A stretch of DNA of 52,802 nt from an uncultured Ectothiorhodospiraceae bacterium (GCA_913055565.1 CAJXKP010000018.1:1-52802); one strand, 5' to 3'. Shown: positions 27,417-35,181, numbered from the stretch's first letter. Notes: generated by a model from the sequence alone, not told the origin. Numbers and translations: made by a program.

Positions 27417-28316
27417 ATGAGCAACCGCGACCGCCGAATCTTTCTTATCGATAACGGGTCACTTCGAGCGAGCTCGACATTAAACCTGCGCCAACTCGCG
27501 GCCGCCGTCACGGAGCGCTGCGGCACCACCGTCGAGCCCGTGTCGTTGCTGCACTCCAACAAGGTCGCGCGCGAGGAGCTTAACGGGCAGCCGGCCCGTA
27601 CGTTCGGCCCGGCCGCGACGCGAGCAGCGAGGGAGGGGGCGGAGGAAATCCTCGTCATCCCATTGTTCTTCGGCCCGACGCGAGCCGTGACCGAGTATCT
27701 ACCCGAGCGAGTCGGCCAGCTCCACGAGGACTACCCCCAGGTCCGGGTAACCGTCGCCAAACCCCTAGTCGACCCCCAAGGGCGAGTCGACCTCCGGTTG
27801 GCCGAGGCGTTGCGCGATGGTGTCGATTCCGTGGCACACACCGACGAGCCGCCCGCTATTGCCGTCGTCGATCACGGAAGCCCGATCCCGGAAGTGACCG
27901 CGGTTCGGAACGTCCTGACCGGCCAACTCGCTGCCTTGTTGGCCGGCCGTGCGGAGCGCATTGTCGGCGCATCCATGGAGCGCCGGGATGGCGACGAGTA
28001 TCGATTCAACGAGCCCCTACTGGAGCGGCTGCTGGACCAGCCGGGCTTCAACCAGGGCCACGTAGTTATCGCCATGCTGTTCCTATCACCGGGACGCCAC
28101 GCCGGGCCTGATGGGGATGTCGCCGGTATCTGCCGCGAGGCCGAGGAACGCCATCCGGAGCTACGCACCCAGATGACACCGCTAGCAGGCGACCACCCGG
28201 CGTTGATTGATATTCTAGCCGACCGCGTACGGGACGGGTTGGCGGGCGAGGAGCTTATGTTCACCATTAGCCCACCGAGTGGCGAAGCAGCATCGGCTAG
28301 CGCCGTTACCGGATGA
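27417..28316 (+). CDS. CbiX/SirB-like chelatase-family protein (two domains)
   Basis: A 299-residue protein made of two chelatase-like halves. The second half carries VVDHGSPIPE and the metal-site strand MLFLSPGRHAGPDGD, as in CbiX/SirB ferro- and cobalto-chelatases. In the first half the equivalents are altered (LIDNGSLRASS, PLFFGPTRAVTEY), so the usual histidines are missing and that site is probably degenerate. A role in inserting metal into sirohydrochlorin or a related tetrapyrrole is likely, but no siroheme or cobalamin genes are next to it. Start ATG 27417 follows a GGGGA. Confidence 0.82.
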   Translation: MSNRDRRIFLIDNGSLRASSTLNLRQLAAAVTERCGTTVEPVSLLHSNKVAREELNGQPARTFGPAATRAAREGAEEILVIPLFFGPTRAVTEYLPERVGQLHEDYPQVRVTVAKPLVDPQGRVDLRLAEALRDGVDSVAHTDEPPAIAVVDHGSPIPEVTAVRNVLTGQLAALLAGRAERIVGASMERRDGDEYRFNEPLLERLLDQPGFNQGHVVIAMLFLSPGRHAGPDGDVAGICREAEERHPELRTQMTPLAGDHPALIDILADRVRDGLAGEELMFTISPPSGEAASASAVTG

Positions 28317-28328
28317 ACCGATACTAGC

Positions 28329-28344
28329 TGGCAGGAACCTGCCA
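28329..28344. repeat. 16-bp perfect palindrome upstream of ankyrin gene
   Basis: TGGCAGGAACCTGCCA is a perfect inverted repeat with seven-base arms and a two-base centre. It lies 50 bases before the start of the ankyrin gene and just after the chelatase-like stop. It could be an operator or a short hairpin; no T-run follows, so it is a poor terminator. Confidence 0.45.
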
Positions 28345-28393
28345 ACAGCCCACAGAACTTAATAAATAGCCTAACGACGTAGGAGGAGAATCG

Positions 28394-28969
28394 ATGCATT
28401 GGTCCCTAAAACGGTCGGTCCTGACCGCCGCCCTGGTGGCAGCAGGCCTGGCGAGCAGTCCATTATTGGCCGGCGAGCAAGCGAATAAGGCCCTCTTCGA
28501 GGCCATTAAGGATGGCGATAATCAGGCCATCAAGCAGGCGATCGATAAGGGCGCCGACGCCACGGCCACGCACCCTGGCGGGCGAACACCGCTAATCATG
28601 GCCGCCGGTAACGCGAGCCCCAAAGCGGTCCAGATGCTACTGGATGCCGGCGCCAACGTTAATGCCACCGCCGTCGCCTCCAATAAGACCGCGATCATGG
28701 CAGCGGCGCGACGCGGCGACGCCGAGATCATGCGAATGCTCTTTGAGGCGGGGGCCAAACCGGACGCTCGTGACCAGAACGGGCGTACCGCGCTAATGGT
28801 TGCCTCTAAGCAGGGCCATCGCGAGGCCATGACGGTTCTCATGGACAACGGCGCGACGGCTGAGACCAATGACCGCTTTGGCTGGGATGTCGCGGACTAC
28901 GCCAAGATGGGTGGCGAAGCGACCGTTAAGCATCTTGAGAGCCTCCAGAAGAAGGCCTCTGGCTCGTAA
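28394..28969 (+). CDS. periplasmic ankyrin-repeat protein
   Basis: A 191-residue protein with a Sec signal peptide (residues 1 to about 26, ending SSPLLAG) followed by about four ankyrin repeats. Repeat signatures: GGRTPLIMAAGNASPKAVQM, NKTAIMAAARRGDAEIMRML, and NGRTALMVASKQGHREAMTV. Ankyrin repeats mediate protein contacts; the partner is unknown. A strong AGGAGGAG precedes the ATG. Small periplasmic ankyrin proteins in some bacteria accompany catalases or toxins, but no such gene is adjacent. It converges on the SGNH esterase gene. Confidence 0.92.
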   Translation: MHWSLKRSVLTAALVAAGLASSPLLAGEQANKALFEAIKDGDNQAIKQAIDKGADATATHPGGRTPLIMAAGNASPKAVQMLLDAGANVNATAVASNKTAIMAAARRGDAEIMRMLFEAGAKPDARDQNGRTALMVASKQGHREAMTVLMDNGATAETNDRFGWDVADYAKMGGEATVKHLESLQKKASGS

Positions 28970-28978
28970 GCGGGCCTC

Positions 28979-29004
28979 GTCAGGGGCGTGTAACCGCCCC
29001 TGAC
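28979..29004. terminator. convergent hairpin between ankyrin and SGNH genes
   Basis: A perfect 10-bp stem, GTCAGGGGCG with CGCCCCTGAC, and a six-base loop TGTAAC. It overlaps the 3' end of the SGNH gene and lies just past the ankyrin stop. There is no T-run on either side, so it is a hairpin of terminator type rather than a full intrinsic terminator. Confidence 0.45.
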
Positions 29005-29636
29005 TCGACCAGCACCTCATGGACGGCGTCCACCAGGTTCCGGTAGCCCTTGTCGTTAGGATGGACACGGTCGGAACGCAGCGTCGGCTCAGCAAGGATA
29101 TCGCCGATCACGCCCCGAACCAACGGCACATCGAACTCGGCGGCGAGATCCTCGTATAGCGGCGCGGTGGCGAGCGTAATCCCGCGGCTTGGAACGCCGA
29201 TCAATACCACCTCAATACCGCGCTCACGCGCCTGCTCGATCATGGCGCGGACATTGCGACGTATCCGCGACGGCTCGTGATCCTGTAGAAAATCGTTGCC
29301 CCCATGGCAGAGCAGGACGAGATCCGGCTTCGTGCGATCGAGCGTGGCCGCTAGCCGCTCGCGCCCCTCACCCGAGGTTTCACCCGGCCGGCCCGCGTTA
29401 ATAACCGGCCGGTCCAGGCGACGCGACAGCACCGCCGGATAGCTGGCCTCCGCACTGGCCCCCGTGCCGTGGGTGAGGCTGTCGCCGAAGGCGAGTACAC
29501 GGGCATCGCGCGATAACGGCGATAGCTCAGGCACATCGCGCCCCCAATCGACGACCAACAACACCACCACGACCGTAAGTGCGATGCCGCCGACGACCCT
29601 GCCCAGCAGCGAGTTCAACAAACCGCCCCCTCCCAT
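28980..29636 (-). CDS. SGNH/GDSL esterase (arylesterase/TesA-like)
   Basis: A 218-residue hydrolase of the SGNH family. An N-terminal membrane span (about residues 8-30, VGGIALTVVVVLLVV) anchors or exports it. The blocks are FGDSLTHGTGA (nucleophile Ser), NAGRPGETSG (Gly), CHGGNDFL (Asn) and SDRVHPNDKGY (Asp/His). Likely acts in the periplasm on acyl esters or lipids, but the substrate is unknown. ATG 29636 is used here; the TTG at 29621 has a strong GGGAGGGGG close upstream and could be the real start. Confidence 0.9.
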   Translation of the reverse strand: MGGGGLLNSLLGRVVGGIALTVVVVLLVVDWGRDVPELSPLSRDARVLAFGDSLTHGTGASAEASYPAVLSRRLDRPVINAGRPGETSGEGRERLAATLDRTKPDLVLLCHGGNDFLQDHEPSRIRRNVRAMIEQARERGIEVVLIGVPSRGITLATAPLYEDLAAEFDVPLVRGVIGDILAEPTLRSDRVHPNDKGYRNLVDAVHEVLVESGAVTRP

Positions 29637-29720
29637 CGCTTCGTCGCATTGCCCCCGGCGTCGATCCCCTGAGCGGGATGAAACCTACCCGGGATCGCAT
29701 TCGGACATCGCGGCATAATA

Positions 29721-29840
29721 GTGCGAGCGTCATTGAGAGCTGCGCCTGGTAATCTCCGGCTCGGCTTCGCCGTCGTCGTCTGGCCTGCCTTACTCACTAT
29801 CTGGCTCGCCGTCGACATACCGCTGGGGCCGGGTGTCTGA
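29721..29840 (+). CDS. possible small hydrophobic membrane peptide (39 aa)
   Basis: A 39-codon frame beginning GTG at 29721 with one predicted membrane span (LGFAVVVWPALLTIWLAVD). It lies between the divergently placed SGNH gene and the permease gene end. There is no clear Shine-Dalgarno and no homologue I recognise, so it may be chance in GC-rich sequence. Confidence 0.25.
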   Translation: MRASLRAAPGNLRLGFAVVVWPALLTIWLAVDIPLGPGV

Positions 29841-29861
29841 GGCCACCCCGCGTCCCGGGTC

Positions 29862-30980
29862 TCAGGCCTTGCTCGGCAGCGCGCTCAGCCCCGTCCAGCG
29901 GCCCGCGAACCGCCGCAGGGGCCGAATGGCGATCCCCACCAGCAACACCAGGGCCGCCATCTTGAGCCAGTACGGCAGCAGGGCACCGCCGCTGCCCAGC
30001 TGATGGATCACATCAATACCGGCCGTCGCCACGACATAATCCACAGTGAGTCCCAGCAGCACGGCGGAGCCGAAAATCCCCGCGAGATAGCGGACCAGCA
30101 CCTGATTGCCCATCTCTCGGCGGAGCACACCCAAAGTCGCCAGACTCGTCACGGGGCCAGCGACCAGGAAGGTAATCACGGCCCCCGGCGACACGCCGGC
30201 CGCGATCAGGCCCACCGCCGCGGGGGTGGCGGCCGTGGCGCAAACGTACAGCGGGATGCCGATAACGCCCATGACAATGATCGCGAGCGGCCCGGTACCG
30301 ATCTCGGCCAGCGTCGCCGGCTCGACCAACACCCCGAGGCCGCCCGCGAGTACCAAGCCCGCCGCCATCCATGGAATGATCTCGTCGTAGAGATCGCCGA
30401 AGGCGTAGCCCAAACCGTAGCGCAGGCGCGCTATCCGATCCGGCGCCGCCGTGCCATTGGCGCCATCAGTCACTCCGCAACAGTCGCTGTTACCGGCACA
30501 GCAGTCATCACCGCTGCCCTCGCCCGCGACGTCGCCACTGGCGCTCGAGACAACGCCGGCGCGGGTGCGAAGGCTGGCCACGAGCCAACCGGTCGCCATC
30601 GCCGTCGCCATCGCCCCCACGACCCGTGCCACCATCATGAAGGGCCCGAGAAGGGCATAGGTGAGCGCAACGGAATCCACGCCAACGCCGGGCGCGCCGA
30701 TCAGGAAGGCCGTTGTCGGTCCGCGCCCCGCCCCGCCACGGTGCAACGTCACGGCCGTTGGAATCGCGCCGCACGAACACAACGGTAAGGGGGCACCGGC
30801 CACCGCCGCCTGGGCGACGCCGCCCACCCCATCGCCACCAACCCAGCGTTGCAGCAGGTGCTCGGGCACCAATGCCTTGACAAGCCCGGCGACGAACAGC
30901 CCCAGAAGCAGCCACGGGGCCGCCGTTAGCGCCATGTCGAGGATTGCGGTAACGAGCATCATCAGAGTCAACCTAGACAA
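29862..30980 (-). CDS. SO_0444-type permease (Cu/Zn efflux family)
   Basis: A 372-residue inner-membrane permease of the DUF318/ArsP-like group, close to proteins named SO_0444 family Cu/Zn efflux transporter. The diagnostic motif PLPLCSCGAIPTAVTL lies near residues 62-77, with about ten spans. The central cytoplasmic loop is cysteine-rich (DDCCAGNSDCCG), a probable metal site, and C-terminal motifs IPLYVCATAATP and GPVTSLATLGVL match the family. It is transcribed away from a MerR regulator by a MerR-type promoter (31060-31090), so induced export of a soft or divalent metal is the expected job. Confidence 0.88.
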   Translation of the reverse strand: MSRLTLMMLVTAILDMALTAAPWLLLGLFVAGLVKALVPEHLLQRWVGGDGVGGVAQAAVAGAPLPLCSCGAIPTAVTLHRGGAGRGPTTAFLIGAPGVGVDSVALTYALLGPFMMVARVVGAMATAMATGWLVASLRTRAGVVSSASGDVAGEGSGDDCCAGNSDCCGVTDGANGTAAPDRIARLRYGLGYAFGDLYDEIIPWMAAGLVLAGGLGVLVEPATLAEIGTGPLAIIVMGVIGIPLYVCATAATPAAVGLIAAGVSPGAVITFLVAGPVTSLATLGVLRREMGNQVLVRYLAGIFGSAVLLGLTVDYVVATAGIDVIHQLGSGGALLPYWLKMAALVLLVGIAIRPLRRFAGRWTGLSALPSKA

Positions 30981-31059
30981 CTTGCCACGGCCTCAGTATC
31001 CGCCAGTCGCACTCGCCCCCGCCGCGACTAGCGGGCTGCGCCAGCTCAATCATTGAGAT

Positions 31060-31090
31060 AACCTAAACCTTGTAACCGTTACAGGGTCAA
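31060..31090 (-). promoter_or_regulatory. MerR-type promoter/operator for the efflux permease
   Basis: Read on the minus strand, -35 TTGACC (31085-31090) and -10 TAGGTT (31060-31065) are separated by exactly 19 bases. A 19-20 bp spacer is the hallmark of MerR-family promoters, which are untwisted by the activated regulator. The spacer holds a nearly perfect 21-bp palindrome (31067-31087), ACC-TTGTAAC-c-GTTACAG-GGT, broken only at the centre and one pair. The regulator gene starts four bases away on the plus strand, so binding may also control the regulator itself. Confidence 0.75.
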
Positions 31091-31094
31091 TGCG

Positions 31095-31532
31095 ATGACA
31101 ACCTTCTGGCGCATCGGCGACGTCGCCCGCCTGAGTGGGTGCTCACGGGAGAGCATCCGCCACTATGAGACGATCGGCCTGCTGGCCGCTCCCTGGCGGG
31201 CCGCGAACGGCTATCGCTACTACGACCATCGGGCCATCCGCGAACTCGGCTTCATTCGCCACGGCCGCGAGTTGGGCCTGGAGCTCGACACCATCCGCCA
31301 GCTGCTGGCACTAGCGCGTGAGCCGGATGCCGACTGCAGCGAGGCCGATCGCATTGCCAGCTACCACCTACAACGCATCGAGGCGCGCATCGCCGGTCTC
31401 CAGCGCCTCGCTGACGAGCTGCGCTCGGTAACCGCCCAATGCAGCGGCGGTCGGGTGGCCGATTGCCGCATCATCGAGACCCTCTTCGATGCCAGCGCCG
31501 GGACCGACCGCGATGGCGCGGACTCGCATTGA
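31095..31532 (+). CDS. MerR-family metal-responsive regulator
   Basis: A 145-residue MerR protein. The winged helix-turn-helix covers residues 4-70 (WRIGDVARLSGCSRESIRHY, NGYRYYDHRAI), followed by the dimerisation helix. Cys81, Cys116 and Cys124 sit where CadR/PbrR/ZntR proteins hold their divalent metal ligands (dimer helix Cys and C-terminal loop CSGGRVADC). Sensing of Cd, Pb or Zn is therefore more likely than Cu(I), but the metal is not certain. It is divergent from the efflux permease and carries the family-typical operator in front of it. Confidence 0.9.
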   Translation: MTTFWRIGDVARLSGCSRESIRHYETIGLLAAPWRAANGYRYYDHRAIRELGFIRHGRELGLELDTIRQLLALAREPDADCSEADRIASYHLQRIEARIAGLQRLADELRSVTAQCSGGRVADCRIIETLFDASAGTDRDGADSH

Positions 31533-31657
31533 TGGACCAACGCCGTCCCAATAAACGCCCTCCGGGTCACCTGGCCGCAGCAATACAAGGCGGCTTGACC
31601 CTACGCCCCAGGCGCGTCACGCTCTATTCCAATCAACAACGTATGGCACAGGCCTAA
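31532..31657 (+). CDS. small basic protein (41 aa) upstream of ParA-like gene
   Basis: A 41-codon frame starting at ATG 31532 and overlapping the merR stop (TGATG). The product is basic (start MDQRRPNKRPPGHL, middle RPRRVTLYSNQQRMAQA). The following ParA-like gene begins 20 bases later. ParA-type ATPases often have a small partner encoded nearby, so this could be one. No homologue is recognised and the Shine-Dalgarno is weak. Confidence 0.35.
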   Translation: MDQRRPNKRPPGHLAAAIQGGLTLRPRRVTLYSNQQRMAQA

Positions 31658-31677
31658 CGCGCCATCCCAGACGACGA

Positions 31678-32351
31678 ATGCTGATCCTTGTCGCCAATCA
31701 GAAAGGCGGTGTCGGTAAATCCACCAACGCCGTGCATACGGCCGTTCGCGTCGCGCTAATGGGCTACTCAGTGGTATTGGCGGACGCCGACCCTCAGCGA
31801 ACCAGTTGGCGATGGGCGCGCCGACGCGCCACCGAACGCCCGACGGCGATCACCGTGCCGGGGAGCTGCTGAGCGAGGATCTGGCGGGCGACACCCAGCG
31901 ATTGGCCAAACAATATCGACACACGGTGATCGACGCCCCGGCCGGCGATACCCATGCCCTCCGTACAGCCCTCCGCCTAGCCGATCGCATTATTATTCCT
32001 TCGCGCGCCGCGACACGCGATCTGGAAGCGCTACCGGCCATGGCCGACCACGTGCGCGAAGCCAACCAGCAGCGCAGCCGGCCTATCCAGCCGCGGGTCG
32101 TGTTTAACGCCATTCGGGCGCTACCGAATTACTGGCCGCGCGTTGATGACGCGCGCGCCCAGGTCCAGACCTTGGGCCTTGATGTGTGCCGGCGAGCCAT
32201 CGTTGACCGACTAATCTACGACGACTGCCAGCGCGATGGCGGCACGGTTTTCGATGATCGCTGGGACCACAAGGCAATCGACGAGATAAATAGCGTCCTC
32301 CAGGAGTGCCTGCGAAGCCCCCAGATGCACGACGAGGCCCCGATCGACTGA
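31678..32351 (+). pseudogene. ParA/MipZ-like ATPase, frameshifted
   Basis: The first frame (31678-31872) encodes the deviant Walker A NQKGGVGKSTNAVH and a DADPQRTSW motif typical of ParA. It stops at 31872. The rest continues in the -1 frame: ELLSEDLAGDTQRLAKQYRH, then TVIDAPAGDT (Walker B), RIIIPSRAATRDLEAL and VVFNAIRALPNYW, to a stop at 32351. The switch is at a run of four Gs (31860-31863); one extra G would restore a protein of about 224 residues. It is either a real one-base deletion, a sequencing error, or -1 frameshifting on G4. No ParB is present. Confidence 0.8.
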
Positions 32352-32376
32352 CACCGATCCGGTGCCGCTAGGCCTG

Positions 32377-33423
32377 TCACGGCGCCTCGGCCAGAACCGC
32401 TAGATCCTCGATATCCCGGTGGAAGCCTGGGGTAAACACCTCCGGTGAGGCCGTTAACCACCGGCGAAGCGCCCCAGTAGCCACTCGTTCCACGCACGCC
32501 ACCTCTTCCGGATCAGGTTGCGGCACGGCAGGGGCCAGCGCGGTAAAGGCCTGCTGGTACTCATGGTCATGGATGCCGAGCTCGGGGCGATCCACACAGA
32601 TGCCACGGACATCGCCGAGCGGGGTCAGCCGGCAACCACTTAGGCCGAGCTCCTCGCGCAGCCCACGCTCAGCGGCATCGCCATAACCCTCGCCGGGCTG
32701 GAGATGCTCACCGACACTGACGTCCCAGCGGTTCGGATTGAGATCCTTGGTGGCGCTGCGTCGCTGGACGTAGACGCGGCCATCGGCATCGAAGAGCCAC
32801 ACGTGCGCGGCCCGATGCCATAGCCCTTCGGCATGGACACGGCCGCGTGGCACCAAGCCCAAGAGCTGGCCCGTCTCATCCAGGGTCTCCAGCAGTTCGT
32901 CACTGACCGTGCTCATGGCGTCGCTGCCTGCCCTATTGCGTAGATATGCCAAGCGCTGGCGGCGACTATCCGGCACCTGCGGCACAGCCACAGGCCAAGC
33001 CGTGCCCAAATACCGAAGATGCGCGCCACACCCCCGCTGACAATCGCTGGAACCGAAACCGGGCACCACGATCCCTCCGCCGCTGGCGCGGTTGGCGGTG
33101 CATTCGCTCAGCCGCGATAACGCGAGCCATTCGATAGCCACCTCGGCCCCGAGCAGCAACCAGTCGATATGCCAGCGACGCCGCTTATCATTGCCGAGAT
33201 GTCGCCGCACTCGCGCCCGTAGGCCCCGCCGCGCACTCCCCGTATAGACGTACCAACCACCCGGTAACGAGAATTCGCCGAGGGCACCTACCCGTAGTCG
33301 GGTCGGGCGCGCAAGCCAGAGATAGATCTGATACGTCGTGGGCGGTCCATGATGCGCTTGCAACGCCCCATCGCCATGCGGAGACTTGAGGGTGAGTGTT
33401 CCATCGTAACGGTCAACGGACAA
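32377..33423 (-). CDS. GIY-YIG (DUF123) domain fused to Nudix hydrolase
   Basis: A single open frame of about 348 residues from a likely TTG at 33423. The N-terminal part (TYQIYLWLARPTRL, GGWYVYTGSARRGLRARVRR, HWHIDWLL) is the DUF123/GIY-YIG nuclease domain with its C-terminal Cys region (VPGFGSSDCQRGCGAHLRYL). The C-terminal 179 residues, beginning MSTVSDELLE, form a YfcD-like Nudix hydrolase with the box around EGYGDAAERGLREELGL. ATG 32916 could start the Nudix part separately, but no stop divides the two, and the Shine-Dalgarno there is weak. The TTG start is uncertain; TTG 33363 is an alternative. Confidence 0.7.
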   Translation of the reverse strand: MSVDRYDGTLTLKSPHGDGALQAHHGPPTTYQIYLWLARPTRLRVGALGEFSLPGGWYVYTGSARRGLRARVRRHLGNDKRRRWHIDWLLLGAEVAIEWLALSRLSECTANRASGGGIVVPGFGSSDCQRGCGAHLRYLGTAWPVAVPQVPDSRRQRLAYLRNRAGSDAMSTVSDELLETLDETGQLLGLVPRGRVHAEGLWHRAAHVWLFDADGRVYVQRRSATKDLNPNRWDVSVGEHLQPGEGYGDAAERGLREELGLSGCRLTPLGDVRGICVDRPELGIHDHEYQQAFTALAPAVPQPDPEEVACVERVATGALRRWLTASPEVFTPGFHRDIEDLAVLAEAP

Positions 33424-33427
33424 GACA

Positions 33428-34180
33428 ATGATGGCAGACGAGACAACACTCGCGGACCTGGCCCGAGCCGTCGGAGCCGCCCGAACGATCGCCGTGCTCA
33501 CCGGCTCCGGCCTCTCCGCGGCTAGCGGGGTACCCACCTTCCGCGACGCGCAAACGGGACTATGGGCCCATTACCGGCCCGAGGAGCTCGCTAACCCCGA
33601 GGCCTTTGAGCGCGATCCGACAACCGTCTGGCAGTGGTATCGGGCACGGCGCCAGACGCTCGCTGAGATTGTCGCCAACGACGGCCATCGGGCCCTGGCC
33701 GATCTGGCCAACGAGCTACCCGATGTGCGATTGATCACCCAAAACGTAGACGGCCTTCACCAGCAGGCCGGTCACTCCAACGTCATCGAATTCCACGGCA
33801 ATATCCGCGTTAACCAGTGCCACAATGAGGGCCGGGAAGTGGAAGTCGACGACGCCGTCGACACACCCCCCGCCTGTCCCCACTGTGGCGGCCTGGTCCG
33901 CCCCGGCGTGGTCTGGTTCGGTGAGGCGATCGACCCGCAGGCCATCGAGCGCGCCACGCAGGCAGCGCAGGCCTGTGACGTCTTCCTCTCGGTGGGCACC
34001 TCGGCCGAGGTACACCCGGCTGCTGGACTGGCCGATCTGGCGCGGCGTAACGGCGCCCACATCGCCGAGATCAACCCCGACGCCACCCCGCTCAGCGACC
34101 GCGTGACCTGGATCGTACGCGATAGCGCCGCCCGAGTGCTCCCGGAACTCCGCCGCCTTAGTCACAATCAGCACGCGTGA
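33428..34180 (+). CDS. cobB: class III sirtuin, NAD-dependent deacylase
   Basis: A 250-residue Sir2 protein removing acyl groups from lysines with NAD. Motifs: LTGSGLSAASGVPTFRDAQT (NAD), ITQNVDGLHQQAGH, and the catalytic His in IEFHGN. WYRARR carries the Tyr/Arg pair of class III enzymes that bind succinyl- and malonyl-lysine, so desuccinylase activity is likely. Of four zinc cysteines only three are seen (NQC, and PACPHC); a His next to the first may serve as ligand. ATG 33428 or 33431 is the start. Its 3' end overlaps the alternative GTG start of the next gene. Confidence 0.92.
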   Translation: MMADETTLADLARAVGAARTIAVLTGSGLSAASGVPTFRDAQTGLWAHYRPEELANPEAFERDPTTVWQWYRARRQTLAEIVANDGHRALADLANELPDVRLITQNVDGLHQQAGHSNVIEFHGNIRVNQCHNEGREVEVDDAVDTPPACPHCGGLVRPGVVWFGEAIDPQAIERATQAAQACDVFLSVGTSAEVHPAAGLADLARRNGAHIAEINPDATPLSDRVTWIVRDSAARVLPELRRLSHNQHA

Positions 34181-34266
34181 CACATCGCACAACGGCCCTA
34201 CAATGGAATCACAGCCGCGCGGATGTTGACCGGCTTGTGCTGTCGGCAACGAATCGGAGCGAGCCC

Positions 34267-35181
34267 ATGGGCACCGCGACTACGACAACCGAACTGGTGG
34301 AGCCACCGGACTTGGCGCATGCCACGCGACGGACGAGCGAACGCGCCCGCGGCAGCGGCGCCCTCATCCCGTTGGATACCGCGGTTCGCCAGCTCCCCGC
34401 TAGCGGCATCCCCTTCCTGGTGCGAGTCTCTAACGAGGTTCAGCGCAAACAACCGCCGAGCGATCCCAACCGGGCCACGGGCGACCCATTCACGCCGCCC
34501 TATGAACCCGATCTGTTCGTCGGCCGCCTATCAGCGACGCACGTCGCCCTGCTGAACAAATTCAACGTCCTGCGGGATCACCTCCTGCTTATAACGCGCG
34601 ACTGGGAAGAGCAGTCGGCCATGCTCACGCGAGCCGACTACGAGGCCCTGTTACTCGGCCTCGCAGGGCTGGACGGTCTAGCCTTCTACAATGGAGGCGC
34701 GGAAGCGGGTGCGAGCCAGCCGCACAAGCATCTCCAACTGGTGCCGCTACCGCTGGCCGACGGCGCCGCGGGCCTGCCGCTGGACGACGTCTTCGCGCGC
34801 GCGAGCTGGCACGGCCGTATCGGCCAAGCGCCCGAGCTCCCCTTCGCCCATCGCGTCATGGCGTTTGACCGCAGCTGGCTGGACGCCCCGCAGACCCACG
34901 CCGCGGTCCTGGAGGAGGCGGTGGAAGCGCTGTGGTACGACCTCGGGTTCGACCCGAGGGGCGAGCGACAACCGGCGCCCTACAACCTCTTGGCGACTCG
35001 CCGTTGGCTGTGGCTGGTACCGCGCACCATCGCCGGCTGGCGCGGTTTGCCCGTGAACGCCCTCGGCTACGCAGGCGCCATGATCGCCCAGGATGAGGCA
35101 GCCTACCGGTATCTCCAGGAGACCGGTCCGCTCACGCTACTCGCGGATTGCGCCGTCGCGACCACTGAGCGCCGCGATTGA
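34267..35181 (+). CDS. ATP adenylyltransferase / Ap4A phosphorylase-like protein
   Basis: A 304-residue HIT-superfamily protein of the Apa1/Apa2 group, which splits or makes diadenosine tetraphosphate. Landmarks: PDLFVGRLSATHVALLNKFN, LLLITRDWEEQ, and the HIT-type site ASQPHKHLQLVPLP with the catalytic histidines. ATG 34267 has GGAG seven bases upstream and matches the family N-terminus. The frame could also start at GTG 34177, which would form a GTGA overlap with the sirtuin stop. Coupled with a sirtuin it suggests a nucleotide/NAD metabolism unit (inference). Confidence 0.88.
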   Translation: MGTATTTTELVEPPDLAHATRRTSERARGSGALIPLDTAVRQLPASGIPFLVRVSNEVQRKQPPSDPNRATGDPFTPPYEPDLFVGRLSATHVALLNKFNVLRDHLLLITRDWEEQSAMLTRADYEALLLGLAGLDGLAFYNGGAEAGASQPHKHLQLVPLPLADGAAGLPLDDVFARASWHGRIGQAPELPFAHRVMAFDRSWLDAPQTHAAVLEEAVEALWYDLGFDPRGERQPAPYNLLATRRWLWLVPRTIAGWRGLPVNALGYAGAMIAQDEAAYRYLQETGPLTLLADCAVATTERRD

